Shown one piece after another: positions 52,118 to 62,327 of a stretch of DNA of 64,000 nt. The notes beneath the pieces were generated by a model, which saw nothing but the letters and a program-made list of their open reading frames with translations, was not told where the DNA came from and did not search any database. Source of the stretch: Cytophagaceae bacterium (lineage in GTDB: Bacteria; Bacteroidota; Bacteroidia; Flavobacteriales; Flavobacteriaceae); assembly GCA_002710685.1 (NCBI GenBank), contig PALD01000075.1, positions 1 through 64,000 of the forward strand, in the 5' to 3' direction. The first letter of the stretch is position 1; each line of letters opens with the position of its first letter. Both the position numbers and the translations under genes were made by a program.

Positions 52118-53488
52118 ATGAGAGCATTATTTTTCATCGCCAGTATTTTCTTATCAGCTTTTGGTCATGCCCAGAATCCTGCTTTTGCAAAAGCACCAAT
52201 GAACCCACGTCCATTAGAAGAAAGAAAATTAATGCTTCCAGCAGCATTACAAGGTGATGTGGCCTACTATGCTGGAAATTTTTACAATGAAAAACGGGAG
52301 ATAATCCTTGAGGATGACACCAGTTTTAAAAACTACATAGGCCTATCATATAATGAGGCCAAAGCAAACAATAAGCCCTATATAAAGCTGGATAAAAATG
52401 GCAATGTAGTCGAGCTGGCCTTGCAAGGAAGTTCCATTACATATTATTATGAGTATAATAGTAAAAACCTGCTGATAAAGTCAAAAACAGGAAGTAATAT
52501 AGAGGACTATGAATATGATAATCAAAATAGATTGGTAAAAAAGACATCTTCTAAAACATATTCTGAGAATACGGTAACCACAAACTACACGTACACACAG
52601 AAAGGTAAAATCCTTCACGTATATGAACAGAATATTTACAGTACTGGTGGCGAGGAGATTTATGAATATGATTTTGAGGATGGTCGTTTAAAATATGTTG
52701 TTGATTGGTCAAAAAAGAAATATGAATGTGTACCAGATTTAAAAGGCAACTGTACAAAAAGAAAAAATCTAGAAGATGAAAAAATTGAGAAGGTCTATTA
52801 CAATGTAGTATATCGAGAAGAATTTAAGGGTGGAAGCCTCACTGTAAAAAAAGACCACAGTGATAGGGACAACTTATTAAAGGTTAGTGTAGGTGATAGG
52901 CTTATAAAAGGTCTTCCGTCAACCTTGTCGTCTTCATCTTCTGGGACAAGCATGTTTATCTATATACCATTTACCCAAAATTATGTTATGGCCAAGGATG
53001 TACATACTCTCGATAAGAATACTACGGGTAAGGATTCTATTGTAACAACCAGCATACAAGAGGATAACCCCTATCTTTCTTATAATACCGGGAATAAGAC
53101 CAAACTTCTGTATAAAGGTTCAGATGACAATGTAGTATCATATTCTGATGATCATTATGACTTTCATTATGTTACAGATGAAGGCAAATACCGTTATATT
53201 ACAAAACCTGTAACAGGAGAAAAGGGAGAACTTGTAACCCTGGAAGAGATTGATGCCCCTATCTTAATGTACGTAGATATAGAGAGTAAGACTCAAACCT
53301 TATTGATGATGGGCCAAAGAAAAACATATACATTTGGGTGGACTGCTAAAAAATTGAGTGATAAAGAGATCGTAGTCTTTATAGACAACAAACCCACATA
53401 CATTGCACCCATAATTCCAGCACCAGAAAATCTGAAAATTTACACATGCAGGCTCTATAAGGGTGAACAAATACCAGCAGGGAGTTAA
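52118..53488 (+). CDS. exported protein with YD-like repeats, function unknown
   Basis: 456 residues from the ATG at 52118 with signal peptide (LFFIASIFLSAFGHAQ). The middle carries several Y-x-Y-D/N stretches (YYYEYNSKNLLIKS, DYEYDNQNRLVKKTSSK) like the YD repeats of RHS-type proteins, but too few for a full RHS shell, and no toxin domain is present. The C-terminal half is beta-rich. Divergent from the AT-rich gene at 50540. Possibly an extracellular adhesin or surface protein (inference). Confidence 0.5.
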   Translation: MRALFFIASIFLSAFGHAQNPAFAKAPMNPRPLEERKLMLPAALQGDVAYYAGNFYNEKREIILEDDTSFKNYIGLSYNEAKANNKPYIKLDKNGNVVELALQGSSITYYYEYNSKNLLIKSKTGSNIEDYEYDNQNRLVKKTSSKTYSENTVTTNYTYTQKGKILHVYEQNIYSTGGEEIYEYDFEDGRLKYVVDWSKKKYECVPDLKGNCTKRKNLEDEKIEKVYYNVVYREEFKGGSLTVKKDHSDRDNLLKVSVGDRLIKGLPSTLSSSSSGTSMFIYIPFTQNYVMAKDVHTLDKNTTGKDSIVTTSIQEDNPYLSYNTGNKTKLLYKGSDDNVVSYSDDHYDFHYVTDEGKYRYITKPVTGEKGELVTLEEIDAPILMYVDIESKTQTLLMMGQRKTYTFGWTAKKLSDKEIVVFIDNKPTYIAPIIPAPENLKIYTCRLYKGEQIPAGS

Positions 53489-53505
53489 ATTTAGCTTATC
53501 CCTAA

Positions 53506-55584
53506 TTAACTTATCATTCCACCATTCTCAACACCAGCGCGGTCAGGGTTCATGAAGACCAATTTGCCATCTGTATCCTCGGTCATCAGGATCATCCCTT
53601 CACTAACGGTTCCGCGTAATTTTCTGGGAGCAAGATTGACAAGCACCGTCACTTGTTTGCCTATGATATCTTCTGGCGAGAAAGATTCTGCAATGCCCGA
53701 AACTATTGTGCGCACATCAATACCTGTATCCACTTTCAAAACAAGAAGTTTATCTGCTTTTGGCATTTTTTCAGCTTCAAGGATGGTGCCCACGCGCATA
53801 TCCATCTTCATGAAATCATCATACTGTATCGGCTCTTTCTGCGGGGCAATTGCCGAAGCCGTCTCTACCACTTGAGCACTTGCTTTATTATCCATTTTTG
53901 TTTTTTCTAATTTTTCAAGTTGTTTCTCAATCTGCTCATCCTCAATTTTGGTAAACAGCAACTCGGCTTTATTGATCTTATGGCCTTGCGGCAAAATATC
54001 ATCATCTGCAGCAATGCGGCTCCAGTCTTCTGCCGTTACTTCCATGTTGAGCATTTGCTTCAATTTTGTTGAAGTGTGGGGTAAGAATGGTTCGCACACA
54101 ATGGCAAGAGAAGCAGCGATTTGCAGCGCGATATGCATCACGGTCGCCGTGCGGTTTTCATCTGTTTTGATGGTTTTCCAGGGTTCAGCATCAGCGAGGT
54201 ATTTATTGCCCAGGCGCGCCAGGTTCATCAGTTCATTTTGGCTTTCGCGAAAGCGGTAACGCTCCAGTGAACTTGCAATTACCGAAGGATATGCCCGCAA
54301 CTCGGCAAGGGTCCTCTCGTCTTCTTCATTAAGGTCAAAGGCCTCCGGGATCACACCATCGTAGTACTTGTTTGTCAGTACCACAACGCGGTTGATGAAA
54401 TTGCCAAAAATGGCAACCAGCTCATTATTATTTCTCGCCTGAAAATCCTTCCAGGTAAAATCGTTGTCCTTGGTTTCCGGCGCATTTGCGGTCAGGGCAT
54501 AACGCAAAACGTCCTGTTGCCCGGGGAAATCCTCCAGGTACTCATGCAGCCACACCGCCCAGTTCTTTGAGGTGGAAAGTTTGTTGCCTTCCAAGTTCAG
54601 GAACTCATTTGCCGGTACATTTTCTGGCAAAATATAACTTCCCTCTGCCTTGAGCATGCTGGGAAAAATGATACAGTGAAAAACGATGTTGTCCTTCCCG
54701 ATGAAGTGCACCAGTTTTGTGTCGGCATCCTTCCAATACGGCTTCCAATCCTTGCCTTCGCGCTCCGCCCATTCTTTAGTAGAAGAAATGTAGCCTATGG
54801 GCGCATCAAACCAAACATAAAGCACTTTGCCCTCGCCGCCCGGCACGGGAACAGGAATTCCCCAGTCTAGGTCACGGGTTACGGCACGAGGTCGCAAACC
54901 TTCGTCAATCCATGATTTGCACTGCCCATAAACATTGGGCTTCCAGTCATTTTTATGCCCTTCAAGAATCCATTTTTTCAAGAAATCCTCATAGCGGTCC
55001 AGCGGCAGGAACCAGTGTTTTGTCTCGCGCATCACGGGCACAGAACCGGTGATCGTTGATCTTGGGTTGATTAGATCTGTAGCATTTAATGAAGAGCCGC
55101 AATTTTCGCACTGGTCGCCGTAGGCCTCTTCATGACCACATTTAGGGCAGGTGCCCGTTACAAAACGGTCTGCCAGGAATTGATTGGCCTCTGCGTCATA
55201 CAACTGCTCAGAAGTTTCCTCAATAAAGTCGCCCTGATCGTACAGTTTCTTAAAAAATCCTGAGGCGGTATCGTGGTGGATCTTTGCAGAAGTGCGCGAA
55301 TAATTATCAAACGAAATCCCAAAATCAGCAAAGCTATCCTTGATGATTTTGTTATATTTATCGACGACCTCCTGTGGTGTGATGCCTTCTTTTTTTGCCT
55401 TGATGCTGATGGCAACACCGTGTTCATCGCTTCCGCAGATAAAAGCGACATCCTCACCCTTTAACCTGAGGTAGCGGGCATAAATATCTGCGGGTACATA
55501 AACTCCCGCAAGGTGGCCTATGTGTATGGGGCCATTTGTGTACGGCAGGGCCGCGGTTATCGTGTAGCGTTTCGGCTGACTCAT
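53506..55584 (-). CDS. metG: methionine--tRNA ligase
   Basis: 692 residues: catalytic core with [13 protein letters not shown] (HIGH motif), a zinc-binding loop [18 protein letters not shown], the KMSKS-type site [13 protein letters not shown], an anticodon domain, and a C-terminal tRNA-binding OB domain (about 595-690, [20 protein letters not shown]). Full length. An iterated double word (GCTTTCGCGAAAGC) encodes RFRESQNE in the anticodon domain. Confidence 0.98.
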   Translation of the reverse strand: MSQPKRYTITAALPYTNGPIHIGHLAGVYVPADIYARYLRLKGEDVAFICGSDEHGVAISIKAKKEGITPQEVVDKYNKIIKDSFADFGISFDNYSRTSAKIHHDTASGFFKKLYDQGDFIEETSEQLYDAEANQFLADRFVTGTCPKCGHEEAYGDQCENCGSSLNATDLINPRSTITGSVPVMRETKHWFLPLDRYEDFLKKWILEGHKNDWKPNVYGQCKSWIDEGLRPRAVTRDLDWGIPVPVPGGEGKVLYVWFDAPIGYISSTKEWAEREGKDWKPYWKDADTKLVHFIGKDNIVFHCIIFPSMLKAEGSYILPENVPANEFLNLEGNKLSTSKNWAVWLHEYLEDFPGQQDVLRYALTANAPETKDNDFTWKDFQARNNNELVAIFGNFINRVVVLTNKYYDGVIPEAFDLNEEDERTLAELRAYPSVIASSLERYRFRESQNELMNLARLGNKYLADAEPWKTIKTDENRTATVMHIALQIAASLAIVCEPFLPHTSTKLKQMLNMEVTAEDWSRIAADDDILPQGHKINKAELLFTKIEDEQIEKQLEKLEKTKMDNKASAQVVETASAIAPQKEPIQYDDFMKMDMRVGTILEAEKMPKADKLLVLKVDTGIDVRTIVSGIAESFSPEDIIGKQVTVLVNLAPRKLRGTVSEGMILMTEDTDGKLVFMNPDRAGVENGGMIS

Positions 55585-55679
55585 ATGCTTGATTTGAGCC
55601 GCAAAGATACCATTTGTAACAAGAATTTGGCACTGTTTTGCCGTAGTGTCATTATCTTGTCTATCTGTAAATTACAATT

Positions 55680-56318
55680 ATGAAAAGATTTATTTTGATT
55701 TTTGTGTTGATTGCAACCATAGGTTGTAAAAATCAATCAGAACCCGCCAAGGAAGTCAGTGATGACACCGTTGAAGCCGTTGAGGATACTGCTAAGCCAT
55801 CCATGATGGTCCTTGATCTTATCGCTTCCGCGAAAGCGGATCAAATACAACAGGATTATCCTGATGCAAGGCCCGCTACCGAAACCCGGATGATGGAAGA
55901 AGGCACGGTAGAGATGATTGAGGAAACGCTCTATCCTGATTCTAAAAGGCAGATAACGCTTTACTATGACTCAAAAGAGGGTAAAAAAGGTGACCTTGAT
56001 CAAATCTGGCTCATGCAAGAAGACAGCCCGTGGGAGTTGGCCTCGGGCCTTACCGTGGGGATGCGCCTTGACAAGCTGAACGAGTTAAATGCAAAACCCG
56101 TGGCATTTTATGGTTTTGAATGGGATGGCAGTGGGTTTGTGGACTTTCAAGGGGGCAAGCTGGCTGATGAAAACACAAGCGTTTTTCTATATCCTTCCAT
56201 AGAAGTACCGCAGGATACGTACGAAAAATTCATGGGCAGCGAGATTTTTGATTCGCAAGCCACTGGGGTTGATGAGCTCCAACTTAAAATAAGCCACATA
56301 ATCTACACGGTAAAATAG
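55680..56318 (+). CDS. lipoprotein of unknown function
   Basis: 212 residues: lipoprotein signal LIFVLIATIGCKNQSEP (Cys16), an acidic linker and a beta-rich domain (ITLYYDSKEGKKGDLDQIW) without a recognised family. It lies 6 nt before an LD-carboxypeptidase gene on the same strand, so the two may be co-transcribed. An iterated word encodes IASAKADQ. Confidence 0.6.
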   Translation: MKRFILIFVLIATIGCKNQSEPAKEVSDDTVEAVEDTAKPSMMVLDLIASAKADQIQQDYPDARPATETRMMEEGTVEMIEETLYPDSKRQITLYYDSKEGKKGDLDQIWLMQEDSPWELASGLTVGMRLDKLNELNAKPVAFYGFEWDGSGFVDFQGGKLADENTSVFLYPSIEVPQDTYEKFMGSEIFDSQATGVDELQLKISHIIYTVK

Positions 56319-56324
56319 ACATTT

Positions 56325-57224
56325 ATGGTAACACCTCCTTATCTTAAAAAGGGAGACAAAGTGGGCATCGTGAGTACAGCCCGCAAGATAACTTCGGCAC
56401 AGATTGCTGATGGTACCGCACTCATTAAAAGTTGGGGCCTTGTACCCGTCATTGGTGAGACGATTGACAGCGAGAGCGAACAGTATGCCGGGACTGATTA
56501 TGAACGCCTGGACGACCTTCAAGCAATGTTCAACAACCCAGAAATCAAGGCCGTTTGGTGCGCAAAAGGCGGTTATGGCACGGTGCGCATCATTGATGAT
56601 GTTGATTTTTATAGGTTTGCAAAAAGCCCCAAATGGCTCATAGGGTATAGTGATGTCACAGTGCTGCACAGCCACATTCATAAAATGGGCGTGGAGACCC
56701 TGCACGCCATCATGCCGTACCGCATTGACGACAATACGGCTGCCGCCAAAGAATCACTCAGGAAGGCACTTTTTGGCGAAAGCCTAAAATATACTATTGA
56801 TGCGCACCACATGAACAGAAAGGGAACCCAGACTGGCGAAGTTGTGGGCGGGAATATCTCGATGTTGTATTCCATGTGCGGGAGTCCCTCGGCAATCACT
56901 ACTGACGGCAAGATCCTTTTCTTGGAGGACCTTGATGAATACCTCTATCATGTGGACCGTATGATGATGAACCTAAAACGTAACGGCCTGCTCAAAAACC
57001 TCTGCGGCCTCATCGTGGGCGGCCTCACAAAAATGCATGACAACAGTGTGCCTTTTGGCAAAAATGCGAAAGAGATAATTTGGGACGCTGTGAAGGACTT
57101 TGATTATCCCGTGTGTTTTGATTTTCCTGCTGGGCATCTTGACGACAACCGCACCTTGATCATGGGCCGTGAGGCGACTTTAAATGTTTTAGATAATAAC
57201 GTGACGCTTGATTTTAAGAATTAA
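56325..57224 (+). CDS. LD-carboxypeptidase (S66 family), cytoplasmic
   Basis: 299 residues with no signal peptide (VTPPYLKKGDKVGIVSTARK at the start). The S66 nucleophile is in WLIGYSDVTVLH, the Glu in FLEDLDEYLYHVDRM and the His in FPAGHLDDN. It trims the terminal D-alanine of murein tetrapeptides during recycling. A second, exported S66 peptidase is at 62842-63900, so the two compartments each have one. An iterated word encodes LFGESLK. Confidence 0.9.
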   Translation: MVTPPYLKKGDKVGIVSTARKITSAQIADGTALIKSWGLVPVIGETIDSESEQYAGTDYERLDDLQAMFNNPEIKAVWCAKGGYGTVRIIDDVDFYRFAKSPKWLIGYSDVTVLHSHIHKMGVETLHAIMPYRIDDNTAAAKESLRKALFGESLKYTIDAHHMNRKGTQTGEVVGGNISMLYSMCGSPSAITTDGKILFLEDLDEYLYHVDRMMMNLKRNGLLKNLCGLIVGGLTKMHDNSVPFGKNAKEIIWDAVKDFDYPVCFDFPAGHLDDNRTLIMGREATLNVLDNNVTLDFKN

Positions 57225-57299
57225 TGTCACTTCTAGTGTTCGCCGGCAGGCAAATGTATCGAGAAGGTTTTTAAGTTGGCTTTCGCCAAAACAACACGG

Positions 57300-57656
57300 A
57301 TGAATCATAACGAACTTGGAAAATGGGGTGAAGAATACGCGGCAAACTACCTGCAGCGGAAGGGGTATGAGATTCTACAGCGCAATTTTTACTATGATAA
57401 AGCTGAAATAGACATCATCGCCATGGACGGCGAGACGCTTGTCATGGTTGAGGTAAAGACCAGGAACAGTGCTTTTTTTGGCGACCCGCAGGAGTTTGTA
57501 AAACCTTCAAAAATCAAACTCATCGTCAAAGCCGCAAACGAGTACATCATCGCCAATGATATTGACAACGAGGTGCGATTTGATATTGTCGCGATTTTAA
57601 AAAACAAAACTCAGGAACAGCTGGAGCATTTTGAGGATGCTTTTTATTTCTTTTAA
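57300..57656 (+). CDS. YraN family (UPF0102) nuclease-like protein
   Basis: 118 residues from the ATG at 57300 (MNHNELGKWGEEYAANYLQR). The restriction-endonuclease-like core is seen as GEEYAANYLQRKGYEI, EIDIIAMDGETLVMVEVKTR and the later strand. The start is preferred over a TTG 24 nt upstream because the leader LAFAKTTR comes from an iterated word. Role unknown, possibly Holliday-junction related. A perfect hairpin-type repeat follows at 57671-57690. Confidence 0.85.
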   Translation: MNHNELGKWGEEYAANYLQRKGYEILQRNFYYDKAEIDIIAMDGETLVMVEVKTRNSAFFGDPQEFVKPSKIKLIVKAANEYIIANDIDNEVRFDIVAILKNKTQEQLEHFEDAFYFF

Positions 57657-57670
57657 AGTCAGTTCGAGTA

Positions 57671-57690
57671 ATTTTCGCGAAAGCGAAAAT
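57671..57690. repeat. iterated hairpin: ATTTTCGC-GAAA-GCGAAAAT (intergenic)
   Basis: Eight-base inverted arms around GAAA, 14 nt after the yraN stop. It contains the octamer GCGAAAGC and joins the two repeat families. Confidence 0.85.
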
Positions 57691-57742
57691 TGTATTGAGA
57701 ACTCAATAGGTGTTCTTTTATAAACAACTTACCACAGAAGAT

Positions 57743-57776
57743 AGCATATTTGTTGTATATTTATAGCAAATATGCT
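57743..57776 (+). promoter_or_regulatory. operator candidate of the Xre/MbcA-RES pair
   Basis: AGCATATTTG and CAAATATGCT are perfect 10-nt inverted arms 14 nt apart, ending 4 nt before the antitoxin ATG at 57780. This is the usual position for a toxin-antitoxin autoregulatory site. Confidence 0.7.
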
Positions 57777-57779
57777 GTT

Positions 57780-58271
57780 ATGCCGGTCAAAAGTGAAAAA
57801 TTTAATCCTAGAAAAAGTATTCGCCGTGCAAAAGGGAGTAAGGCGAATACCGTAAAATGGACCATCCAAGCTTCAGGGGAGAAATATACATGGAGCAATA
57901 AGATGGAACGAGTTAGCTTAATAAGAAGGGGGTTGCCCTATGAATCCATTGAAATCTTGAGCCATCGGGCAAATATGCCCATAAAACAAATCCTTCAATT
58001 ATTAAGCTTGCCACAAACTACTTATAATAGTAGAAAAAAAAACAATGTTGTATTGGATGGACGCAACAGTGAAGTCGTTCTTGTATTGACCGAACTTTTA
58101 GAATATGGCCTAGAGGTTTTCAACTTTGAAGAAGACAAAATTCAGCGTTGGCTTAAAAAACCTAACCTTTCATTAGGAGGAACAACGCCTGAAAGTTTGT
58201 TTGATTCCCTCACGGGTATTCAGGAGGTCAAAAATGCTTTAAACAGGCTAGAATATGGAAATTTGGCCTAA
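57780..58271 (+). CDS. Xre/MbcA/ParS-type antitoxin
   Basis: 163 residues from the ATG at 57780; a TTG frame ten codons upstream is rejected because it crosses the inverted repeat. A basic N-terminus precedes a helix-turn-helix (MERVSLIRRGLPYESIEILS) and the C-terminal MbcA/ParS toxin-binding domain (VLVLTELLEYGLEVFNFEED, IQRWLKKPNLSLGGTTPESL) with the conserved L-G-G-x-x-P-x-x-L. It should bind and silence the RES toxin and repress its own operon. The stop and the next start share a base (TAATG). Confidence 0.88.
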   Translation: MPVKSEKFNPRKSIRRAKGSKANTVKWTIQASGEKYTWSNKMERVSLIRRGLPYESIEILSHRANMPIKQILQLLSLPQTTYNSRKKNNVVLDGRNSEVVLVLTELLEYGLEVFNFEEDKIQRWLKKPNLSLGGTTPESLFDSLTGIQEVKNALNRLEYGNLA

Positions 58272-58738
58272 TGCGTGTTTTTAGGACAGAAAGGGAAAAA
58301 TATTTAAAAGATACTCTCAAGGGTATTGGAGCAGCGAGTGTAGAAGGTTTTCGCTGGAATAGCCAGAATACCTTTATGGTCTACACTTCTGAATCAAGGG
58401 CTCTGGCTTTGCTTGAAACTTCGATGCATTTAGATTTAAGTGAAGATTTGCCTAATGATAGGTATTATGTTGAAATAGAAATTCCTGAAGGAATCACCAT
58501 TTATGAATTAAAACGTGAAGATTTGTCTGAGAATTGGGATTCAAAACCTCCCATATTGGAGACCCAGTTCATAGGAGATGATTTTGTCAAATATGAGGAA
58601 ACAGCTATCCTTAAAGTACCCAGTGCAATCATTCCGTTTGAATATAACTATTTGATTAATCCTAAACATCCTGAAGCTAAGAAAATCAGTATATTAAAGA
58701 CTACACCTTTAAAATTTGACATAAGGTTTAGAAAGTAA
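58271..58738 (+). CDS. RES-domain toxin
   Basis: 155 residues of the RES fold, starting MRVFRTEREKYL. The conserved tyrosine/serine stretch is WNSQNTFMVYTSESRALALL and the later glutamate-containing ISKLEIPEG-type strand fits the family. RES toxins modify or deplete NAD+, arresting growth. The unit is AT-richer than the yraN and mfd genes around it, consistent with horizontal acquisition. Whether the toxin is active cannot be decided by eye. Confidence 0.85.
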   Translation: MRVFRTEREKYLKDTLKGIGAASVEGFRWNSQNTFMVYTSESRALALLETSMHLDLSEDLPNDRYYVEIEIPEGITIYELKREDLSENWDSKPPILETQFIGDDFVKYEETAILKVPSAIIPFEYNYLINPKHPEAKKISILKTTPLKFDIRFRK

Positions 58739-58764
58739 TAATACTTTTATCGTGTCAAATTAGT

Positions 58765-58781
58765 TTTCGCTTTAAGCGTAA
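58765..58781. repeat. iterated palindrome variant (downstream of the RES toxin)
   Basis: TTTCGCTTTAAGCGTAA: perfect 11-nt core CGCTTTAAGCG with one mismatch in the outer arm. It lies 27 nt after the toxin stop and before the convergent mfd end. Confidence 0.6.
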
Positions 58782-58825
58782 TAAAATTAATAATAAGCAA
58801 TCTCAACACTTCACTTCTCGATACA

Positions 58826-61800
58826 TCACGCCTTTGGCGCGACACTCGAAGTGACAACCTCCTTGGGCATCAACGGTGACAACACTTCAAAGGCTTTATC
58901 CACAGATTTTATTCCTGGAGCGGTGAGGATCAAGCGTAAACCTTTTGTGGATTTTTTCTCCTTCAACGTTACGCGGTGTGCATATTGCTGTACAAATTGT
59001 AGCATCTTAGAAAACGCCGGACTTTGATAGAATTTAGACTGCTGGTCTGCGATGAAGAAGCAAATGAGCTTGTTGTTTTTCATCACTACCTTTTCCATAC
59101 CATACTTTACGGCAATCCACTTGATGCGCAAGGAGTTTAATAAATCTTTAGCCTGCGGCGGCAATTCTCCAAAACGGTCAACCAGTTTTTGCTCAAATTC
59201 CTCAAGTTCTTTTTCGGTTTTGAGGTCGTTGAGTTGGGTATAGAGATTAAGGCGCTCAGAGATGTTGTTGATGTAATCATCTGGGAACAATAGTGAGAAA
59301 TCTGTATCTATAACGGTGTCTTTGATATATTCTTTGTCCTCAGCTTTGGTTTGATCTGCATACAGGTCAGCAAACTCATTTTCCTTGAGTTCTTCGATGG
59401 CTTCATTGAGGATTTTTTGGTAGGTGTCAAAACCTATTTCGTTGATAAAACCACTCTGCTCACCACCCAATAAATCTCCGGCTCCACGAATCTCAAGGTC
59501 TTTCATGGCAATGTTAAACCCGCTGCCCAAACTTGAGAATTGCTCCAGCGCTGTCATGCGTTTTCTGGCTTCATCCGTCATTGCTGAAAGCGGCGGCGTG
59601 ATAAAATAACAGAACGCTTTTTTATTGCTTCGGCCCACGCGACCCCGCATTTGGTGCAGGTCAGACAGTCCAAAGTTATTTGCGTTATTGATAAAAATCG
59701 TGTTGGCATTGGGCACGTCAAGACCACTTTCAACAATAGTGGTGCTCACGAGCACATCAAAGTTACCGTTGATGAAATTGAGCATCAGATCTTCAAGTTT
59801 CTTGCCTTCCATCTGTCCATGTCCCACGCCCACTTTTGCGTCAGGAACCAGCCGCTGGATCATACCCGCAACTTCCTTGATATTCTCAATGCGGTTATGA
59901 ATGAAGAACACCTGTCCACCGCGCTGAATTTCATAAGAAATGGCATCGCGTATGGTTTCTTCGCTTAAGCGAATGATATGTGTCTCGATGGGATAGCGGT
60001 TGGGCGGTGGTGTGGTAATCGTACTTAAATCTCGCGCTGCCATCAAACTAAATTGCAGCGTACGCGGAATAGGCGTCGCCGTCAAGGTCAGCGTATCTAC
60101 ATTTTCCTTGATGGTCTTCAGCTTGTCCTTTACCGAAACTCCAAACTTCTGCTCTTCATCAACAATAAGCAAACCAAGGTCTTTGAACTTGACATTTTTA
60201 TTGGTTAACTGGTGCGTGCCAATGATGATATCTACCCGGCCAGATTCGAGGTCCGTTAGGGTTTCCTTTTTTTCTTTCGCCGTACGGAAACGGTTCAAGT
60301 AATCAACACGTACCGGTAAATCCTTCAAACGCTCGCTAAAGGTTTGATGATGCTGAAAGGCCAAAATCGTTGTGGGCACAAGTACCGCAACCTGTTTATT
60401 ATTATCCACGGCTTTAAACGCAGCACGTATGGCGACTTCGGTTTTACCGAAACCTACATCCCCACAAACGAGGCGGTCCATTGGACGCTCGCTCTCCATG
60501 TCGAGTTTTACAGCTTCGGTAGCTGAGCTTTGGTCTGGCGTGTCTTCATAGATAAAACTCGCCTCAAGTTCGTTTTGCAAATAACTATCTGGACCAAAGG
60601 CAAACCCTTTTTGCAGACGTCTTTTCGCGTAAAGCTGTATCAAGTTAAAAGCAATCTCCTTAACCTTGGTCTTGGTCTTTTGCTTTAGCTTTTTCCAGGC
60701 GTTGCTGCCCAGTTTATAAATCTGTGGCGCTTTACCGTCTTTACCGTTGTATTTTGTGATTTTATGCAGTGAGTGAATGCTGAGATACAGCACGTCACGC
60801 TCTCCATAAATAAGCTTGATTGCTTCTTGTTGCTTGCCTTCTACTTCAATTTTTTGCAGTCCGCCGAATTTCCCGATACCGTGGTCAATATGCGTCACAT
60901 AATCCCCCACTTGCAGGCTGGTCAATTCTTTGAGCGTGATGGCTTGTTTCTTTGCGTAACCGTTCTTGAGATTGAATTTGTGATAACGCTCAAAGATCTG
61001 ATGGTCTGTATAACAAGCAATCTTTAGATCATCGTCTATAAAGCCACGAAACATTGAGATTAAAACCGTTTCATACTGTTTTACATCCAGTTTTGAATCG
61101 CTGAAAATATCATGAAAACGCTTCGCTTGTTGTTCGCTTACGCAAAAAATATAATTATGGAATCCCTTCTCGTGATTGTCGTTAAGGTCTTTGATCAGTA
61201 AATCAAACTGCTTGTTAAACGCAGGTTGCGGCTGCTGATTAAATTGAATTTCTTCAGTTTCACTTGCATCACCTTGAACTTGATTCAGGGTCCCATCAAA
61301 CTGCACCAATGCAAAATCCAGCAATTCCTTGCGGATAAGCTTTGAGGTACAGAATAATTCTTCGGGTTTGCTATGGTTGATGTCCGCACTTAATTTGGCG
61401 AAAGCCTCTTCCGCTTTAGCAAAAGTCTTATCTATCGTATCGCTTAACTGCTCGATGCTTTTAACAAAAACCACGGTGTCGTCAGACACATAATTGAGGA
61501 AGCTTTCCCGGGTTTCCAGAAGGCCTTTTTTCTCCACATTGGGCATCAGCGAGATGCTCTTGACCTTGTCAACAGAGAGCTGGGTCTCTACATCAAACGT
61601 ACGGATGCTGTCAACTTCATCACCAAAAAACTCAATGCGGTACGGCTGGTCATGCGAAAAAGAAAACACATCGATAATCCCACCGCGGACAGAGAATTCG
61701 CCAGGTTCGCTCACAAAATCCACACGTTTGAATTTGTATTCAAACAGCATTTCGTTTACAAAATCCAGCGACAAACTGTCGTTGACCTTTACCTTCAAGG

Positions 61801-62224
61801 TGCTTTTTTCAAGCTCTTTGCGGGTAACTACTTTTTCAAAAAGCGCATCGGGATACGTGACGATAAGCGCCGGTTTTTTGCGGCTATTGATGCGGTTTAA
61901 AACCTCGGCACGCAGCAAAACATTGGCGTTATCTGTTTCCTCGATTTGATATGGGCGACGATAACTTCCAGGATAGAAAAGCACATTTTCTTCCTTCAGC
62001 AAGGTTTCAAAATCATTCAAAAAATATGCAGCTTCCTCCTTGTCGTTAAGAATAACCAGAAACGGCTTTTTTGCCTCTTTATAACTTTCTGCGACAGCAA
62101 AAGAAAACGAAGAACCTATAAGACCATTAAGTGCGACGCGCGCTTGCGCCTGGGCAATAGCAGCCCCTAGTTTTCGCACTTGCGAAGACTGCGCAATGAG
62201 ATTTTGAATATCGGCTTTACCCAT
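58826..62224 (-). CDS. mfd: transcription-repair coupling factor Mfd
   Basis: About 1132 residues from the ATG at 62224 (MGKADIQNLIAQ); the longer frame lacks homology and a start signal. UvrB-like domain (about 60-230), RNAP-interacting domain (YVTHIDHGIGKFGGL), RecG-type helicase with Walker A GDVGFGKTEVAIRA and DEEQKFGVS, and the C-terminal TRCF domain. It removes stalled RNA polymerase and recruits UvrA. A perfect palindrome (59960-59973) and an iterated word (EAFAKLS) lie in it. Convergent with the RES toxin. Confidence 0.95.
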   Translation of the reverse strand: MGKADIQNLIAQSSQVRKLGAAIAQAQARVALNGLIGSSFSFAVAESYKEAKKPFLVILNDKEEAAYFLNDFETLLKEENVLFYPGSYRRPYQIEETDNANVLLRAEVLNRINSRKKPALIVTYPDALFEKVVTRKELEKSTLKVKVNDSLSLDFVNEMLFEYKFKRVDFVSEPGEFSVRGGIIDVFSFSHDQPYRIEFFGDEVDSIRTFDVETQLSVDKVKSISLMPNVEKKGLLETRESFLNYVSDDTVVFVKSIEQLSDTIDKTFAKAEEAFAKLSADINHSKPEELFCTSKLIRKELLDFALVQFDGTLNQVQGDASETEEIQFNQQPQPAFNKQFDLLIKDLNDNHEKGFHNYIFCVSEQQAKRFHDIFSDSKLDVKQYETVLISMFRGFIDDDLKIACYTDHQIFERYHKFNLKNGYAKKQAITLKELTSLQVGDYVTHIDHGIGKFGGLQKIEVEGKQQEAIKLIYGERDVLYLSIHSLHKITKYNGKDGKAPQIYKLGSNAWKKLKQKTKTKVKEIAFNLIQLYAKRRLQKGFAFGPDSYLQNELEASFIYEDTPDQSSATEAVKLDMESERPMDRLVCGDVGFGKTEVAIRAAFKAVDNNKQVAVLVPTTILAFQHHQTFSERLKDLPVRVDYLNRFRTAKEKKETLTDLESGRVDIIIGTHQLTNKNVKFKDLGLLIVDEEQKFGVSVKDKLKTIKENVDTLTLTATPIPRTLQFSLMAARDLSTITTPPPNRYPIETHIIRLSEETIRDAISYEIQRGGQVFFIHNRIENIKEVAGMIQRLVPDAKVGVGHGQMEGKKLEDLMLNFINGNFDVLVSTTIVESGLDVPNANTIFINNANNFGLSDLHQMRGRVGRSNKKAFCYFITPPLSAMTDEARKRMTALEQFSSLGSGFNIAMKDLEIRGAGDLLGGEQSGFINEIGFDTYQKILNEAIEELKENEFADLYADQTKAEDKEYIKDTVIDTDFSLLFPDDYINNISERLNLYTQLNDLKTEKELEEFEQKLVDRFGELPPQAKDLLNSLRIKWIAVKYGMEKVVMKNNKLICFFIADQQSKFYQSPAFSKMLQFVQQYAHRVTLKEKKSTKGLRLILTAPGIKSVDKAFEVLSPLMPKEVVTSSVAPKA
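59960..59973. repeat. palindrome TTCGCTTAAGCGAA inside mfd
   Basis: A perfect 14-nt palindrome of the same family, in coding sequence, encoding part of IRLSEET on the minus strand. Confidence 0.6.
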
Positions 62225-62327
62225 CACGGGCAAAGATAGCTTGCAAACCGGGGTATATGCAACCGTTAAGCGAGATTTATGGTTTTGATAACACAGGCGG
62301 TATGCCGGCTTGTGTAATTTTAAGGAT

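Noticed and set aside
52118..53488. RHS polymorphic toxin
   Set aside because: Too few YD-like repeats, no RHS core motif, no toxin domain and no immunity gene follows.
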